34,347 bases of DNA, from the NCBI GenBank assembly GCA_000252485.1, contig JH610546.1:1-34347 (forward strand), written 5' to 3'. This DNA is from Prochloron didemni P4-Papua_New_Guinea (GTDB taxonomy: Bacteria; Cyanobacteriota; Cyanobacteriia; Cyanobacteriales; Prochloraceae). Positions 1 through 6,984 of the stretch are shown here, one piece after another (positions within the stretch are counted from its first letter, which is position 1; every line of letters begins with the position of its first letter). The notes under the pieces were generated by a model. That model was not told the DNA's origin and searched no databases. It worked only from the letters and a program-made list of their open reading frames with translations. A program made the translations under genes and the position numbers.

Positions 1-5
1 AGAGT

Positions 6-293
6 AGTGATTCAGATAAAACCGGTAAAATCCAATTGTCTAATCGCAATAGTTCTCCCTCTCTAACCTATCGATAGAATAGTGATTCAGATAAAACCGG
101 TAAAATCTAATTGTCTAATCGCAATAGTTCTCCCTCTCTAACCTATCGATAGAATAGTGATTCAGATAAAACCCAAAAATCCAATTGTCTAATCGCAATA
201 GTTCTCCCTCTCTAACCTATCGATAGAATAGTGATTCAGATAAAATCGGTAAAATCTAATTGTCTAATCGCAATAGTTCTCCCTCTCTAACCT
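6..293. repeat. Four tandem copies of a 75-bp repeat
   Basis: Four near-identical direct copies start at about 6, 81, 156 and 230 (period 75, 75, 74). Each runs from AGTGATTCAGATAAAA through TCTAATCGCAATAGTTCTCC to a CTATCGATAG palindrome that marks the unit boundary. Differences between copies are single bases, so the expansion is recent. No reading frame crosses it convincingly. The array stops exactly where the duplicated gene fragment (from about 293) begins. A diverged inverted copy lies at about 15,446-15,540, so the unit is a dispersed family and not a local accident. Confidence 0.93.
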
Positions 294-857
294 GTGGAAA
301 TAGTTGGCCGTAAAAGAGACTCCAATTTCAAACCTCTTAACAAGCAACAAATAACCAATTTCAATTATTATTTTGGAAACGCTGCAATAGTTCGGAGCGA
401 GATAATTGCAAGAGCAAAGGAGTTATTTCCTCAGAAGGCAACGCTAATAAAGAGGGAATAATTGTTTCCAGTTCTGGATCTATTGTGCCAAAACGGGCTA
501 ACAACATATTTTCTATCATCTTCCGGATTCCCCGTTGAACTCCTTGTTGGATTCCCCGTTGAACTCCTTGTTGGATTCCCTGTTGAACTCCTTCTTGTAC
601 AGCTTTTTCTCTGTCTTCTATATAATAATTTCTCAAACGCATAATCAACGAATTACCTCCTTATCTAAACCTTGTCTATTTCTTAAATGCTGGTGTAAAT
701 TATAGAGCAACTGCAAAGTAATAGAGCGCAAAGCACTATGTTGTTCTAATTTTTCCAATTCCTGAATCGCTTGTTGCTGGACTTTTTCTCGACCCAAAAC
801 TCTCAACCAGAGAGTGTCGGGAGTTTTTGGTAGTTTATGAATGGCAATTATAGCGGT
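293..857 (-). pseudogene. Duplicated 3' fragment of an Rpn/PD-(D/E)XK-like gene (copy 1)
   Basis: This is a second copy of the 3' part of the gene at 946-1931, in tandem with it. On the minus strand, about 857-649 encodes the middle part (alpha-helical, with LWLRVLGREKVQQQAIQEL as in the intact copy) and has no start codon. From 648 to 361 a 95-residue frame follows (TTG at 648, or ATG at 642). It starts IMRLRNYYIEDREKAVQEG, continues with three 8-residue GVQ(Q/R)GIQQ-type repeats and ends in the family tail (ELLQRF). The two parts are in different frames because of a one-base loss at the TTCGTTGATTATG junction. The other end of the unit (293-335) repeats the gene-internal sequence found at about 856 and 1,491. 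Judged non-functional. Confidence 0.8.
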
Positions 858-903
858 GTGGAAATAGTTGGCCGTAAAAGAGACTCCAATTTAAAACCTC
901 TTA

Positions 904-943
904 ACAAACAACCAACAACCAACAACCAACAACAAATAACCCA
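904..943. repeat. Heptanucleotide STRR (CAACCAA type)
   Basis: Repeated ACAACCA/CAACAAC units lie between the end of the C-terminal fragment (946) and the middle fragment of copy 1. The same heptad family recurs at 3,245-3,303, 13,090-13,143, 22,452-22,545, 22,741-22,800 and 23,554-23,607. Confidence 0.85.
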
Positions 944-945
944 TT

Positions 946-1281
946 TCAATTATTATCTTGGAAACGCTGCAATAGTTCGGAGCGAGATAATTGCAAGAGT
1001 AAAGGAGTTATTTCCTCAGAAGGAAACGCTAATAAAGATGGAATAATTGTTTCCAGTTCTGGATCTATTGTGCCAAAACGAGCTAACAACATATTTTCTA
1101 TCATCTTCTGTATTCCCCGTTGAACTCCTTGTTGGATTCCCCGTTGAACTCCTTGTTGGATTCCCCGTTGAACTCCTTGTTGGATTCCCCGTTCAACTCC
1201 TTGTTGGATTCCCCGTTCAACTCCTTCTTGTACAGCTTTTTCTCTGTCTTCTATATAATAATTTCTCAAACGCATAATCAA
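946..1281 (-). CDS. C-terminal part of the Rpn-like protein, with QG-rich 8-residue repeats
   Basis: 111 residues from TTG at 1281 (an ATG follows two codons later). The order is IMRLRNYYIEDREKAVQEG, then five 8-residue (24-bp) repeats of the GVQRGIQQ type, then a conserved tail with ARFG and a leucine-rich ending (LLQLSRSELLQRF). In cyanobacterial relatives recalled from memory, this repeat-plus-tail is the C-terminus of one polypeptide whose N-terminus matches the frame at 1278-1931. Here the two frames overlap by 4 bases (stop TGA within TTGA). Either a one-base deletion split the gene, or the tail is made separately by coupled restart. It has two more repeat units than the copy at 361-648. 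Fragments of this family are sometimes misannotated as flagellar assembly protein H. Confidence 0.6.
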   Translation of the reverse strand: MIMRLRNYYIEDREKAVQEGVERGIQQGVERGIQQGVQRGIQQGVQRGIQQGVQRGIQKMIENMLLARFGTIDPELETIIPSLLAFPSEEITPLLLQLSRSELLQRFQDNN

Positions 1282-1931
1282 CGAATTACGTCCTTATCTA
1301 AACCTTGTCTATGTCTTAAATGCTCGTGTAAATTATAGAGCAACTGCAAAGTAATAGAGCGCAAAGCACCATGTTGTTGTAATTGTTCCAATTCCTGAAT
1401 CGCTTGTTGCTGGACTTTTTCTCGACCCAAAACTCTCAACCAGAGAGTGTCGGGAGTCTTTGCTAGTTTATGAATGGCAATCATAGCGGTGTGGAAATAG
1501 TCGGCCACAAAAGAGACTCCTTTAGGCCAGTCTTCTTTCATTTTAGCGCCAAATTCTGCTAAAATAGTTTTAGATATGGTGGGAGTAATAATCCACAATC
1601 TGGGAATTGCCCCAGCGGTAAATTTTACCTTATTGCGATTAGCTTCCCGCTTCAAATTTCTGCGTATATCCAATGACTTGCCAATGCAGTCGCCAATTTC
1701 ATCAGCAGTTACCGGATTGCGAAATGGCTCGAATATGGAAGGTGTTTGCGCCATTCTCCCTAATAAGCCTAGGTTTCTCAATTCTTGTAATTTGTCTCTA
1801 TGGGGTTGGAAAAATACGTCTATCTCTCGTTGCTCGGAACGCACTTTTTGAGCTGCTTTTACTTCCCCATAAAGTTTGAGAAATTCTTCTAGGTAGTCTT
1901 TCGCAAACTGGTCATGAATGAATCGGGTCAT
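1278..1931 (-). CDS. Rpn-like / PD-(D/E)XK-type cyanobacterial protein, N-terminal part
   Basis: 217 residues starting MTRFIHDQFAKDYLEEFL, which is the usual start of a very common cyanobacterial accessory family related to Rpn/YhgA-type PD-(D/E)XK nucleases. The core acidic motif REIDVFF (about residue 35) fits the D and E-x-K region of that fold. Conserved stretches LGLLGR, SIFEPFRNPV and LWLRVLGR follow. It ends at LDKDVIR-stop, just where relatives continue into the QG-repeat tail now in another frame (946-1281). The protein is probably C-terminally truncated by a one-base deletion. Function in this family is mostly inferred (DNA cleavage linked to recombination or mobile elements). No partner gene is visible. 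The 3' half was duplicated downstream (293-857). Confidence 0.6.
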   Translation of the reverse strand: MTRFIHDQFAKDYLEEFLKLYGEVKAAQKVRSEQREIDVFFQPHRDKLQELRNLGLLGRMAQTPSIFEPFRNPVTADEIGDCIGKSLDIRRNLKREANRNKVKFTAGAIPRLWIITPTISKTILAEFGAKMKEDWPKGVSFVADYFHTAMIAIHKLAKTPDTLWLRVLGREKVQQQAIQELEQLQQHGALRSITLQLLYNLHEHLRHRQGLDKDVIR

Positions 1932-2154
1932 ATTTTTAACTCTATTTTTTTAGTACAGGATATTATTTTTTTCAGTAAAAGCTAGTAGCTACAAGGCGAA
2001 TGGCTTCTTAGGAGCGCCTTTAGGTCGCCCCCCATAGATTATAATAGCACAGAACGATTTGGTGAGACATGCAATTTGACAGAGGTTGGAAAAACCAACT
2101 CTTTAAGAGCGATCGCCATTCGATAACATTTGGTTGTGGTGGGCGATGCGGACC
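1932..2154. other. Intergenic spacer, no gene seen
   Basis: 223 bases without a supported reading frame. It contains a HIP1 site (about 2,108) and, at its right end (about 2,135-2,158), a GTGGTGGGCGATGCGGACCC palindromic-repeat half of the GTAGGGTGCG family. This element runs into the end of the GAF fragment and supplies its stop codon. Confidence 0.6.
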
Positions 2155-2547
2155 CTACTTAACAACTGCTAATAATTCCTGCTGACAAATCAAGGGTACT
2201 GCTAGTTGCAACCAATCATCCCCATCATCCCAACCAGTCTTGCCAGTGGCTGCAACTCTGGCTATTAATTCTTGTTGACGCTCGAACAAACGGTTTTCCC
2301 CATAGGAAAAGTATTCCTTGGCCAATCGATTCTCTTTTACGGGAACCAGCATTACTGCAGTACAGGCAAAATGCTCCCCGATGTTTTCTACAATGGTTTG
2401 CAGCATCAACTCGTAGTCCAAAGAAGACCGAATGGCTTTGGCGATCGCATTAAATAGTTGTTCCTTGTGGCGTTGCACAATTGCGGGATGATAGTCCAAT
2501 TTCAATTCGCTGAAACTATTGATAAAGAAGGAACAAATTTTGGGCAT
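2155..2547 (-). pseudogene. Truncated GAF-domain protein
   Basis: 130 residues. Residues about 28-130 match the first two thirds of a cyanobacterial GAF domain: LFNAIAKAIRSSLDYELMLQ helix, then CTAVMLVPVK and the late strand LAVPLICQQELLAVVK. A complete GAF domain continues after this strand with a last helix and, in cyanobacteria, usually kinase or further sensor domains. Here the frame ends at VVK-stop, where the sequence turns into a GTAGGGTCCG...CCCACCAC palindromic repeat. The stop codon comes from the repeat. Likely the 5' remnant of a phytochrome-like or hybrid sensor gene; no ligand-binding Cys is evident. It may be translated, but the domain would be incomplete. Confidence 0.65.
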
Positions 2548-2587
2548 ATATCCAAATCATCCCACAGAGATGCAACGCCAGATTTGA

Positions 2588-3211
2588 TTATCTTGTTTGA
2601 TATTCAAATATGAGAGAAAAATTATTAGCTGGCATAGAAACTGTTTCGAGTAAATTAAAACCTCGGGTTCGAGCTGCTGTTACTACTTCGTCTAAGTCCC
2701 TAACACCCCATTCTGGATTTTGATTGCGCAAAGATTTGTCAAAAGCAAGATTGCTAGGAGCGGTATTTTCTCCTTGTTGATAAGGACCGTAGAGATAGAG
2801 AATACCCCCAGGCGGAAGGATTGAACTTGCTCCTCTCAGCAGTCCCAAACAGGCAGACCAGGGAGCAATATGAATCATGTTGATATTGACGATCGCCCCA
2901 ATAGATATTTCCGCTTCAATGGGCCAAACCTCCCATTCCGCATCTATTTCTAGAGGAGGATAGAGGTTATCCGCTCCAAGACAATTGCGCCATGCTTGAA
3001 TACTGCGAAGACATTGAGGATCAACATCGGAAGGTATCCATTGGCGAGGACTGAGATGGGGGGCAAAAAACGCCCCATGTTGCCCCGTTCCGCTAGCTAT
3101 TTCTAAGATATTTCCCCCAGCTGGCAATATTCGCAAGAGAACCTCTAAAATAGGTTCTCGGTTCCGTTGAGTTGCCGGGGCATATTTTCTGGTATCTTGT
3201 GATTGATTCAT
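2588..3211 (-). CDS. DUF938 family SAM-dependent methyltransferase-like protein
   Basis: 207 residues with start ATG at 3211 (MNQSQDTRKYAPATQRN, the typical family start). A longer in-frame extension upstream is encoded by an STRR and is not family sequence, so it was rejected. Motif I of a class I methyltransferase is seen as EIASGTGQHGAFF (about residues 36-48), with the acidic motif II at PSDVDP and post-motif strands VNINMIHIAPW and GGILYLYGPY. DUF938 proteins are widespread and uncharacterised; the substrate is unknown. It lies 82 bases downstream of panB on the same strand, with an AAC-rich heptad repeat between them. Confidence 0.85.
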   Translation of the reverse strand: MNQSQDTRKYAPATQRNREPILEVLLRILPAGGNILEIASGTGQHGAFFAPHLSPRQWIPSDVDPQCLRSIQAWRNCLGADNLYPPLEIDAEWEVWPIEAEISIGAIVNINMIHIAPWSACLGLLRGASSILPPGGILYLYGPYQQGENTAPSNLAFDKSLRNQNPEWGVRDLDEVVTAARTRGFNLLETVSMPANNFSLIFEYQTR

Positions 3212-3244
3212 AAATTGAATGAATACTATGATTGAAAACAGCAG

Positions 3245-3303
3245 CCAAAATTTATCAACAAACAACAAACAACAAACAACAAACAACCAATAACTAACAA
3301 CCA
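3245..3303. repeat. Heptanucleotide STRR at the 3' end of panB
   Basis: AACAAAC/AACAACC units in the panB-DUF938 gap. The last codons of panB (Gly-Cys-stop) are read from the first repeat units on the minus strand (GGTTGTTAG), so the repeat sets the panB stop. Confidence 0.85.
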
Positions 3304-4070
3304 AACTTTCCTTCCCGCACTTCTGTAGCAAAATCTCCCGCTGCCTTTGTAATTACTTCACGCAAATTGGCATAAGATTTAGCAAAAGGCGGTTGTTGTG
3401 CCGAGAGACCCAGCAAGTCCGCAGTAACCAGCACCTGTCCGTCACAATAGGGTCCCGCACCAATACCAATAGTGGGGATAGAGAGTTGGGCAGTGATGCG
3501 AGCAGCTAAATCTATGGGAACATGTTCCAAGACAACGGCAAACGCTCCAGCTTCCTCTAAGGCGATCGCCTCCTGATAAATCCTTTCCCCTTCTTCTAGC
3601 GTTACTCCTTGCTGTTTGTAACTGAGTCGATATATTGATTGGGGAGTTAAACCCACGTGACCCATTATAGGGATGCCAATGGCTGTTAGTTGGGCTACTG
3701 TAGCAGCCATAGCGGCATGTCCCCCTTCTAATTTAACTGCTTGCGCTCCTGTTTGTTTCAGAGCTAGTCCTGCGGAGCGAATTGCCATTTGAGGACTTTC
3801 TTGATAGCTTAAAAAAGGCAGGTCGCACACCACCAAGGCTTGCTTCACTCCTCGACTCACTGCTGCTGTATGGTGGAGCATTTGCTCCAAAGTCACTGGG
3901 AGAGTGTTGGGGTGTCCCAAGGCTACCATAGCCAGAGAATCTCCCACCAGAATTACATCCACTCCCGCTTCATCTAAAAGTTCGGCAATGGCGCAGTCCC
4001 AAGCAGTCAAAACCACTATGGGACGCTTTTGCTCTTTCCATTTTCTCAGTTTCTGGATTGTAACTGCCAT
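3294..4070 (-). CDS. panB: 3-methyl-2-oxobutanoate hydroxymethyltransferase
   Basis: 258 residues from ATG at 4070 (an in-frame TTG two codons earlier is less likely). PanB transfers a hydroxymethyl group from 5,10-methylene-tetrahydrofolate to 2-oxoisovalerate, giving ketopantoate, the first committed step to pantothenate and CoA. The TIM-barrel family motifs are all present: [16 protein letters not shown] near residue 22, [12 protein letters not shown] (metal-binding Asp), [15 protein letters not shown], the catalytic Glu in VLEHVP, and [15 protein letters not shown]. The length fits the family. The C-terminus (KFGC) runs into an STRR, so the last two or three residues are repeat-derived. 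Upstream lies a composite dispersed repeat (4,090-4,262), so the promoter is either within that repeat or absent from view. Confidence 0.96.
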   Translation of the reverse strand: MAVTIQKLRKWKEQKRPIVVLTAWDCAIAELLDEAGVDVILVGDSLAMVALGHPNTLPVTLEQMLHHTAAVSRGVKQALVVCDLPFLSYQESPQMAIRSAGLALKQTGAQAVKLEGGHAAMAATVAQLTAIGIPIMGHVGLTPQSIYRLSYKQQGVTLEEGERIYQEAIALEEAGAFAVVLEHVPIDLAARITAQLSIPTIGIGAGPYCDGQVLVTADLLGLSAQQPPFAKSYANLREVITKAAGDFATEVREGKFGC

Positions 4071-4087
4071 TGTCAAGTGATTAATTA

Positions 4088-4264
4088 TTAATTGCTATAG
4101 CGCTTCGCGAGTCAAGTGTCTTTATATGCTACATTTTTTGCGCAAAAGTACTACACCGTCTGTATCACCTTTGTATAAAGCGTGCATGGGCATTTTTCTT
4201 GCACGAACTCTTAATTGTTCATTGTTAATTGTTCATTGTTAATTGTTCATTGTTAATTGTTCAT
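4088..4264. repeat. Composite dispersed repeat, copy A (with TTAATTGTTCATTG tandem end)
   Basis: The order is TATAGCGCTTCGC, an AT-rich stretch, ATCACCTTTGTA, GGGCATTTTTCTTGCACGAA, then four 14/13-bp TTAATTGTTCATTG units (4,208-4,264). A diverged inverted copy with the same order lies at about 11,945-12,112. The tandem end overlaps the stop codon of the TPR gene at 4,261. Confidence 0.85.
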
Positions 4265-5358
4265 TGCTCTAATTGCTCTAAGATAGTTTCTGTTTGTCTA
4301 ACACCTCGATCATCACCGCGAGATAAGTATAATTCTTTGGCTTTCCCAAAAGCTTTAATTGCTTGTTTAGTTTTGGCCCCTCCTTGCCAAGCTAATCCTA
4401 GATTGAAATAAGCTGCTGGATTATTAGGAACTAAGTCTGTGAGTACAAGGTAAGTACCCACTGCTAAAATGTAATTTTGCTTTTTGAGATGAATTTCCCC
4501 CATTCCCGCGTGGGCTTCAACATTGTCTTTATCTAGCTCCGTTACTCGATAATAAGCCCTTAATGCTCCATCCCAATCTTTTTGTCCTTGGAGTAATTTG
4601 CCAATTTGTAAAGGAATTTGAATATTATCTGGCTCTAGCTTTTCTGCTTCTTTTAAACTGAGGATACCTTCCTTTACTCTTCCTTGAGCAAGGTCGGCTT
4701 GAGCTAATTGCAGCCACAGTTCGCTATTTTGAGGCAGTACTCGCACTGCTCTCTCCAAGGAGATAATTGCTTCGCCGGTGCGTCCTTGCTTGAGTAGAGT
4801 TGAACCCAAGACTTGATGGACTTTTGTGTTTGTGGGGTCTACAGCTAAGACTTCTTGGAAACTTTCAATTGCCCCATTGTATTCCCCTTGCTGCAGTAAA
4901 ATTAAGCCCAGAGCTAGTTGTATCCGCGAATTTTTCGGTTCGAGGAACGCGGCGCGATAGTAAGCAGCGGTAGCTGTAGCGTGATTGCCTCCTTGAGCTA
5001 AACTATAACCGAGAGCGTAGTGAAACTCAGCATTGTTTGGTTCCAGGGCAGTTGCCTGTTGGTAAGATCTTGCTGCTGCGCTATAATTGCCTTGGCTGGC
5101 ATGTAAGTAGCCGAGACCAGAGAAAATCTTCGGGTTTTGTCCGTCTAGGCGCGAGGCTTGTTGATAAGTAGCAATAGCAGCATGGTAGTTACCAGCATCT
5201 ACTTGTTCCCTTCCTAGTCTTAGCAAGTCGTTGAGTTGTTGGTTATTGCTTTGTTCTGCCGGTAGGGGGTTGTTTTGAGCTATTGCTGGTAAATGGCAGG
5301 AGGAGAGAGCGCAAATTAGGGATAGACTGATTTGGGGCAGAGTAGACTTTAACATCAT
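4261..5358 (-). CDS. Exported TPR-repeat protein
   Basis: 365 residues. The N-terminus MMLKSTLPQISLSLICALSS...AIAQ is a signal peptide with a small-residue cleavage region near residue 28; the Cys at about residue 21 could alternatively suggest a lipoprotein. From about residue 45 to the end there are roughly nine tetratricopeptide repeats with typical W/L-G-Y-A-F-P spacing (for example GLGYLHASQGNYSAAARSYQ and ALGYSLAQGGNHATATAAYY). TPRs form a superhelical protein-binding scaffold, here presumably periplasmic or thylakoid-luminal. No enzymatic domain is seen. The final LEQLEQ and the TGA are encoded where the TTCATTG tandem repeat begins. Two ATGs (5358, 5355) start the frame; either is plausible. 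Confidence 0.85.
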   Translation of the reverse strand: MMLKSTLPQISLSLICALSSCHLPAIAQNNPLPAEQSNNQQLNDLLRLGREQVDAGNYHAAIATYQQASRLDGQNPKIFSGLGYLHASQGNYSAAARSYQQATALEPNNAEFHYALGYSLAQGGNHATATAAYYRAAFLEPKNSRIQLALGLILLQQGEYNGAIESFQEVLAVDPTNTKVHQVLGSTLLKQGRTGEAIISLERAVRVLPQNSELWLQLAQADLAQGRVKEGILSLKEAEKLEPDNIQIPLQIGKLLQGQKDWDGALRAYYRVTELDKDNVEAHAGMGEIHLKKQNYILAVGTYLVLTDLVPNNPAAYFNLGLAWQGGAKTKQAIKAFGKAKELYLSRGDDRGVRQTETILEQLEQ

Positions 5359-5424
5359 TGTTTCTCTCAGCTATGTTAGCCTGTAGATAGTAACATTTCT
5401 TAATATATAGGGTTTGCTGGTCAT

Positions 5425-5472
5425 AGGGAAAGAGGGAAAGAGGGTAAGAGGGTAAGAGGGTAAGAGGGTAAT
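5425..5472. repeat. 8-bp tandem repeat AGGGTAAG
   Basis: Six units of AGGG(A/T)AAG in tandem, the first two with A and the rest with T, upstream of the TPR gene. From here to 5,626 no gene is seen. Confidence 0.9.
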
Positions 5473-5626
5473 TCGACAACCTGGTGGGTCGTAGGAGCCT
5501 ATCTTCTACTCCCAGGTGCCTTTGATTTGGAACCAGAAGACACTAATTCTTGCATCACTTACGAACTACAAAAAACCTGGAAATCCAAATCTTGCATAGC
5601 TATAGGCAAATTACAGCAAGCCCTAG

Positions 5627-5914
5627 TTAGGGTTTGCTGAAGAAGGCGATCGCGCAGATCCTAAGCTCAAGAGCAATAAAGAGTTTGGCAATATCTTCAT
5701 AGCTTGGCCCTCCCTCTTTAGTAAATGCTTCGCGAGACAAATTAGTCTCTTGCGCTATTTCATCAAAGCACTTAGTTCGAGTAATGGTACGAAAGGCTTC
5801 TGCAATAAACTCAGGATTTTCAGAGTCCTCTTCAAAACAAGCCTCAAGGTAATAGGCTATGTCTTCCTTTGTCTTCAAGTAATTTGCCGAGTCATATAGT
5901 CGAGTGTTGCCCAT
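5627..5914 (-). CDS. HigA-like addiction-module antidote protein (COG3636 type), orphan
   Basis: 95 residues with the family pattern of putative addiction-module antidotes: N-terminal LYDSANYLKTKEDIAYYLEA, then a helix-turn-helix (FDEIAQETNLSREAFTKEGGPSYEDIAKLFIAL, residues about 51-83) and the LELRICAI end. These proteins bind the promoter of their operon and neutralise a RelE/HigB (Gp49-like) mRNase. The expected toxin gene directly upstream survives only as a C-terminal remnant (5,918-6,040), so this is an orphan antitoxin. Start ATG at 5914, three bases after the toxin-remnant stop. Confidence 0.75.
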   Translation of the reverse strand: MGNTRLYDSANYLKTKEDIAYYLEACFEEDSENPEFIAEAFRTITRTKCFDEIAQETNLSREAFTKEGGPSYEDIAKLFIALELRICAIAFFSKP

Positions 5915-5917
5915 TGC

Positions 5918-6040
5918 CTAGTACTCCTTTGCCAAACGCCGAGCCAATTTAATATCTCTGAACTGGCTGTTTTTGTCCCCTACAACCAATAGTATAATTA
6001 CCTTTTGCCCAACTTGCTTGTAGCCCACATTCCGCCGGTA
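5918..6040 (-). pseudogene. Remnant of a HigB/RelE-like (Gp49 family) toxin
   Basis: Minus strand: an open frame ending in TAG at 5918 encodes GYKQVGQKVIILLVVGDKNS followed by QFRDIKLARRLAKEY. This matches the C-terminal half of phage-derived Gp49/HigB-like toxins (family pattern: G-Y-R-V-Y...IILLL-GGDKSTQ-x-DI). Upstream of YRRN the frame hits stops and the similarity is lost, so the 5' half is gone. Stop and antitoxin start are separated by three bases, the usual operon spacing. Confidence 0.65.
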
Positions 6041-6207
6041 GTGCTTTCATTATCAACAATCTTTACAGTAATTGGTTTTTAGACGCGGCAGAAAAATACT
6101 GGAGTTTAGACTATGACAAAATGACTCAGCACTTCAAAAAACGCGATCGTCAGCTGAGTTTAATTAGATATCTCTTAATCCTAGCCGATGCCGCATCTCT
6201 GTACTAG
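5998..6207 (+). other. Short plus-strand open frame, possible gene remnant
   Basis: An open frame of 69 codons without a convincing start, containing NWFLDAAEKYWSLDYDKM and KKRDRQLSLIRYL. The residue mix looks protein-like, but I recognise no family. It overlaps the toxin remnant on one side and the Phd gene end on the other. It could mark the foreign piece that replaced the toxin 5' half. Confidence 0.25.
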
Positions 6208-6427
6208 AAATTCCACCTTCAGAACGCCGCCGAGCTCGTGAGTGTTCAATGAGTTTAATAAACTGTGGGTTGGTACAGAGAGAGAGTGCTTCCAGATCGA
6301 CATTTTCAAGTGTTAATAATGCTGCAACTGGCTGACCGTTATCGGTAATGATAACAGGCTCCTCAGTGAGATTAGAAGTATATTGGGCTAGTGTTGAATT
6401 TGCTTCTGCAATTTCTAGGAATTTCAT
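6164..6427 (-). CDS. Phd/YefM-type antitoxin
   Basis: 87 residues, MKFLEIAEANSTLAQYTSNL with the VIITDNGQPVAALLTLENVD core typical of Phd/YefM proteins (residues about 25-45), followed by an unstructured, Arg-rich toxin-binding tail. It would form a DNA-binding dimer that represses its own operon and blocks the RelE-like toxin encoded just upstream. Its ATG overlaps the toxin stop (ATGA, 4 bases), so translation is coupled. The toxin-first order is the reverse of classical relBE. Confidence 0.85.
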   Translation of the reverse strand: MKFLEIAEANSTLAQYTSNLTEEPVIITDNGQPVAALLTLENVDLEALSLCTNPQFIKLIEHSRARRRSEGGISSTEMRHRLGLRDI

Positions 6428-6723
6428 AAATCAAACACCTCTCCTCCAATGCGAACACGGTTTCGATCCTTGATGCCAACTGCATTGATATATACAATCG
6501 ATTCAGGATCTTCTTCTACATCATAATAGATTCGTAAATTACCGATCCTTAATTCCCAAGGAGCAAGGGGGTTAGGTCGCATTAGTTTCCGATTTCTCGT
6601 TTCTACAGTTGGTTGGTACATAAGTTGCTTATCAACCCCATCAAGAACAATAGCCTGCTGTCGGGCTGTAAGGTATCGTAAATGCAACTCCGATTCTGGT
6701 GAGTATTCTATACGGTAAGCCAA
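6424..6723 (-). CDS. RelE/ParE-family toxin
   Basis: 99 residues. The beta-rich core WELRIGNLRIYYDVEED and YINAVGIKDRNRVRIGG (residues about 56-95) matches the RelE/ParE fold, where the basic residues of the last strands contact mRNA or gyrase. N-terminal helices (SELHLRYLTARQQAIVLDGV) bind the antitoxin. It is paired with the Phd-like gene downstream (4-base overlap) and seems full length and intact. The target (ribosome-dependent mRNA cleavage or gyrase) cannot be told from sequence. A 103-bp MITE begins 10 bases upstream of its start and may affect its promoter. Confidence 0.85.
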   Translation of the reverse strand: MAYRIEYSPESELHLRYLTARQQAIVLDGVDKQLMYQPTVETRNRKLMRPNPLAPWELRIGNLRIYYDVEEDPESIVYINAVGIKDRNRVRIGGEVFDL

Positions 6724-6732
6724 TTTTTCAAT

Positions 6733-6835
6733 TCTAATACCAAATCCGGTTAAAAAAGTATAGTCAAAGCCCTAGACACTGTCTGGGTTACAGGCTGTTT
6801 TTTCCTCTACTCTGTAAAGCGGATTTGGTATTAGA
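6733..6835. mobile_element. 103-bp MITE-like element with 16-bp terminal inverted repeats
   Basis: Perfect terminal inverted repeats TCTAATACCAAATCCG at 6,733-6,748 and 6,820-6,835 enclose about 70 bases with no coding capacity of their own. Such short TA-ending elements are a common cyanobacterial MITE type, probably mobilised in trans by an IS630-like transposase (inference). It sits at the 3' end of the clan AA protease frame and supplies that frame's last ~20 codons and stop. Confidence 0.85.
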
Positions 6836-6984
6836 CCAAGCTCCACAATGATAGAGATCGGCAGACTCAGAAAGCCGTTAAATCCTGTATCAATAACTGC
6901 GTCAACAGATTTCAGCTGACTCCCACCTCTCACAGCAACGGAAATCACAGCCTCACATTGCTGGTTAACATGTCCCTGCATCAT
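6772..6984 (-). pseudogene. Clan AA (retropepsin-like) aspartic protease, C-terminally truncated by a MITE
   Basis: The frame starts with ATGATG at 6984, overlapping the stop of the upstream gene by 4 bases. It encodes MMQGHVN...EAVISVAVRGG and the catalytic motif VDAVIDTGFNGFLSLP (DTGF, about residues 29-32), as in small bacterial clan AA aspartic proteases. After GLIPNPLYRV the residues come from the MITE inverted repeat, and the frame stops inside the element. Relatives run to about 110-130 residues, so roughly half of the domain is missing. Since this type needs dimerisation through C-terminal strands, activity is doubtful. It formed a two-gene unit with the (also broken) gene at 6,981-7,658. 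Confidence 0.75.

Noticed and set aside
6-293. CRISPR array
   Set aside because: The units are 75 bp throughout without unique spacers; only point differences occur between copies.
1120-1338. Plus-strand frames with repeated NSLLDSP or FPVELLVG
   Set aside because: Antisense translations of the 24-bp repeats in the Rpn-like gene tail.
3212-3331. N-terminal extension of the DUF938 protein with apparent membrane segment
   Set aside because: It is the translation of an STRR and the panB 3' end; the family start is MNQSQDTRKYAPATQRN at 3211.
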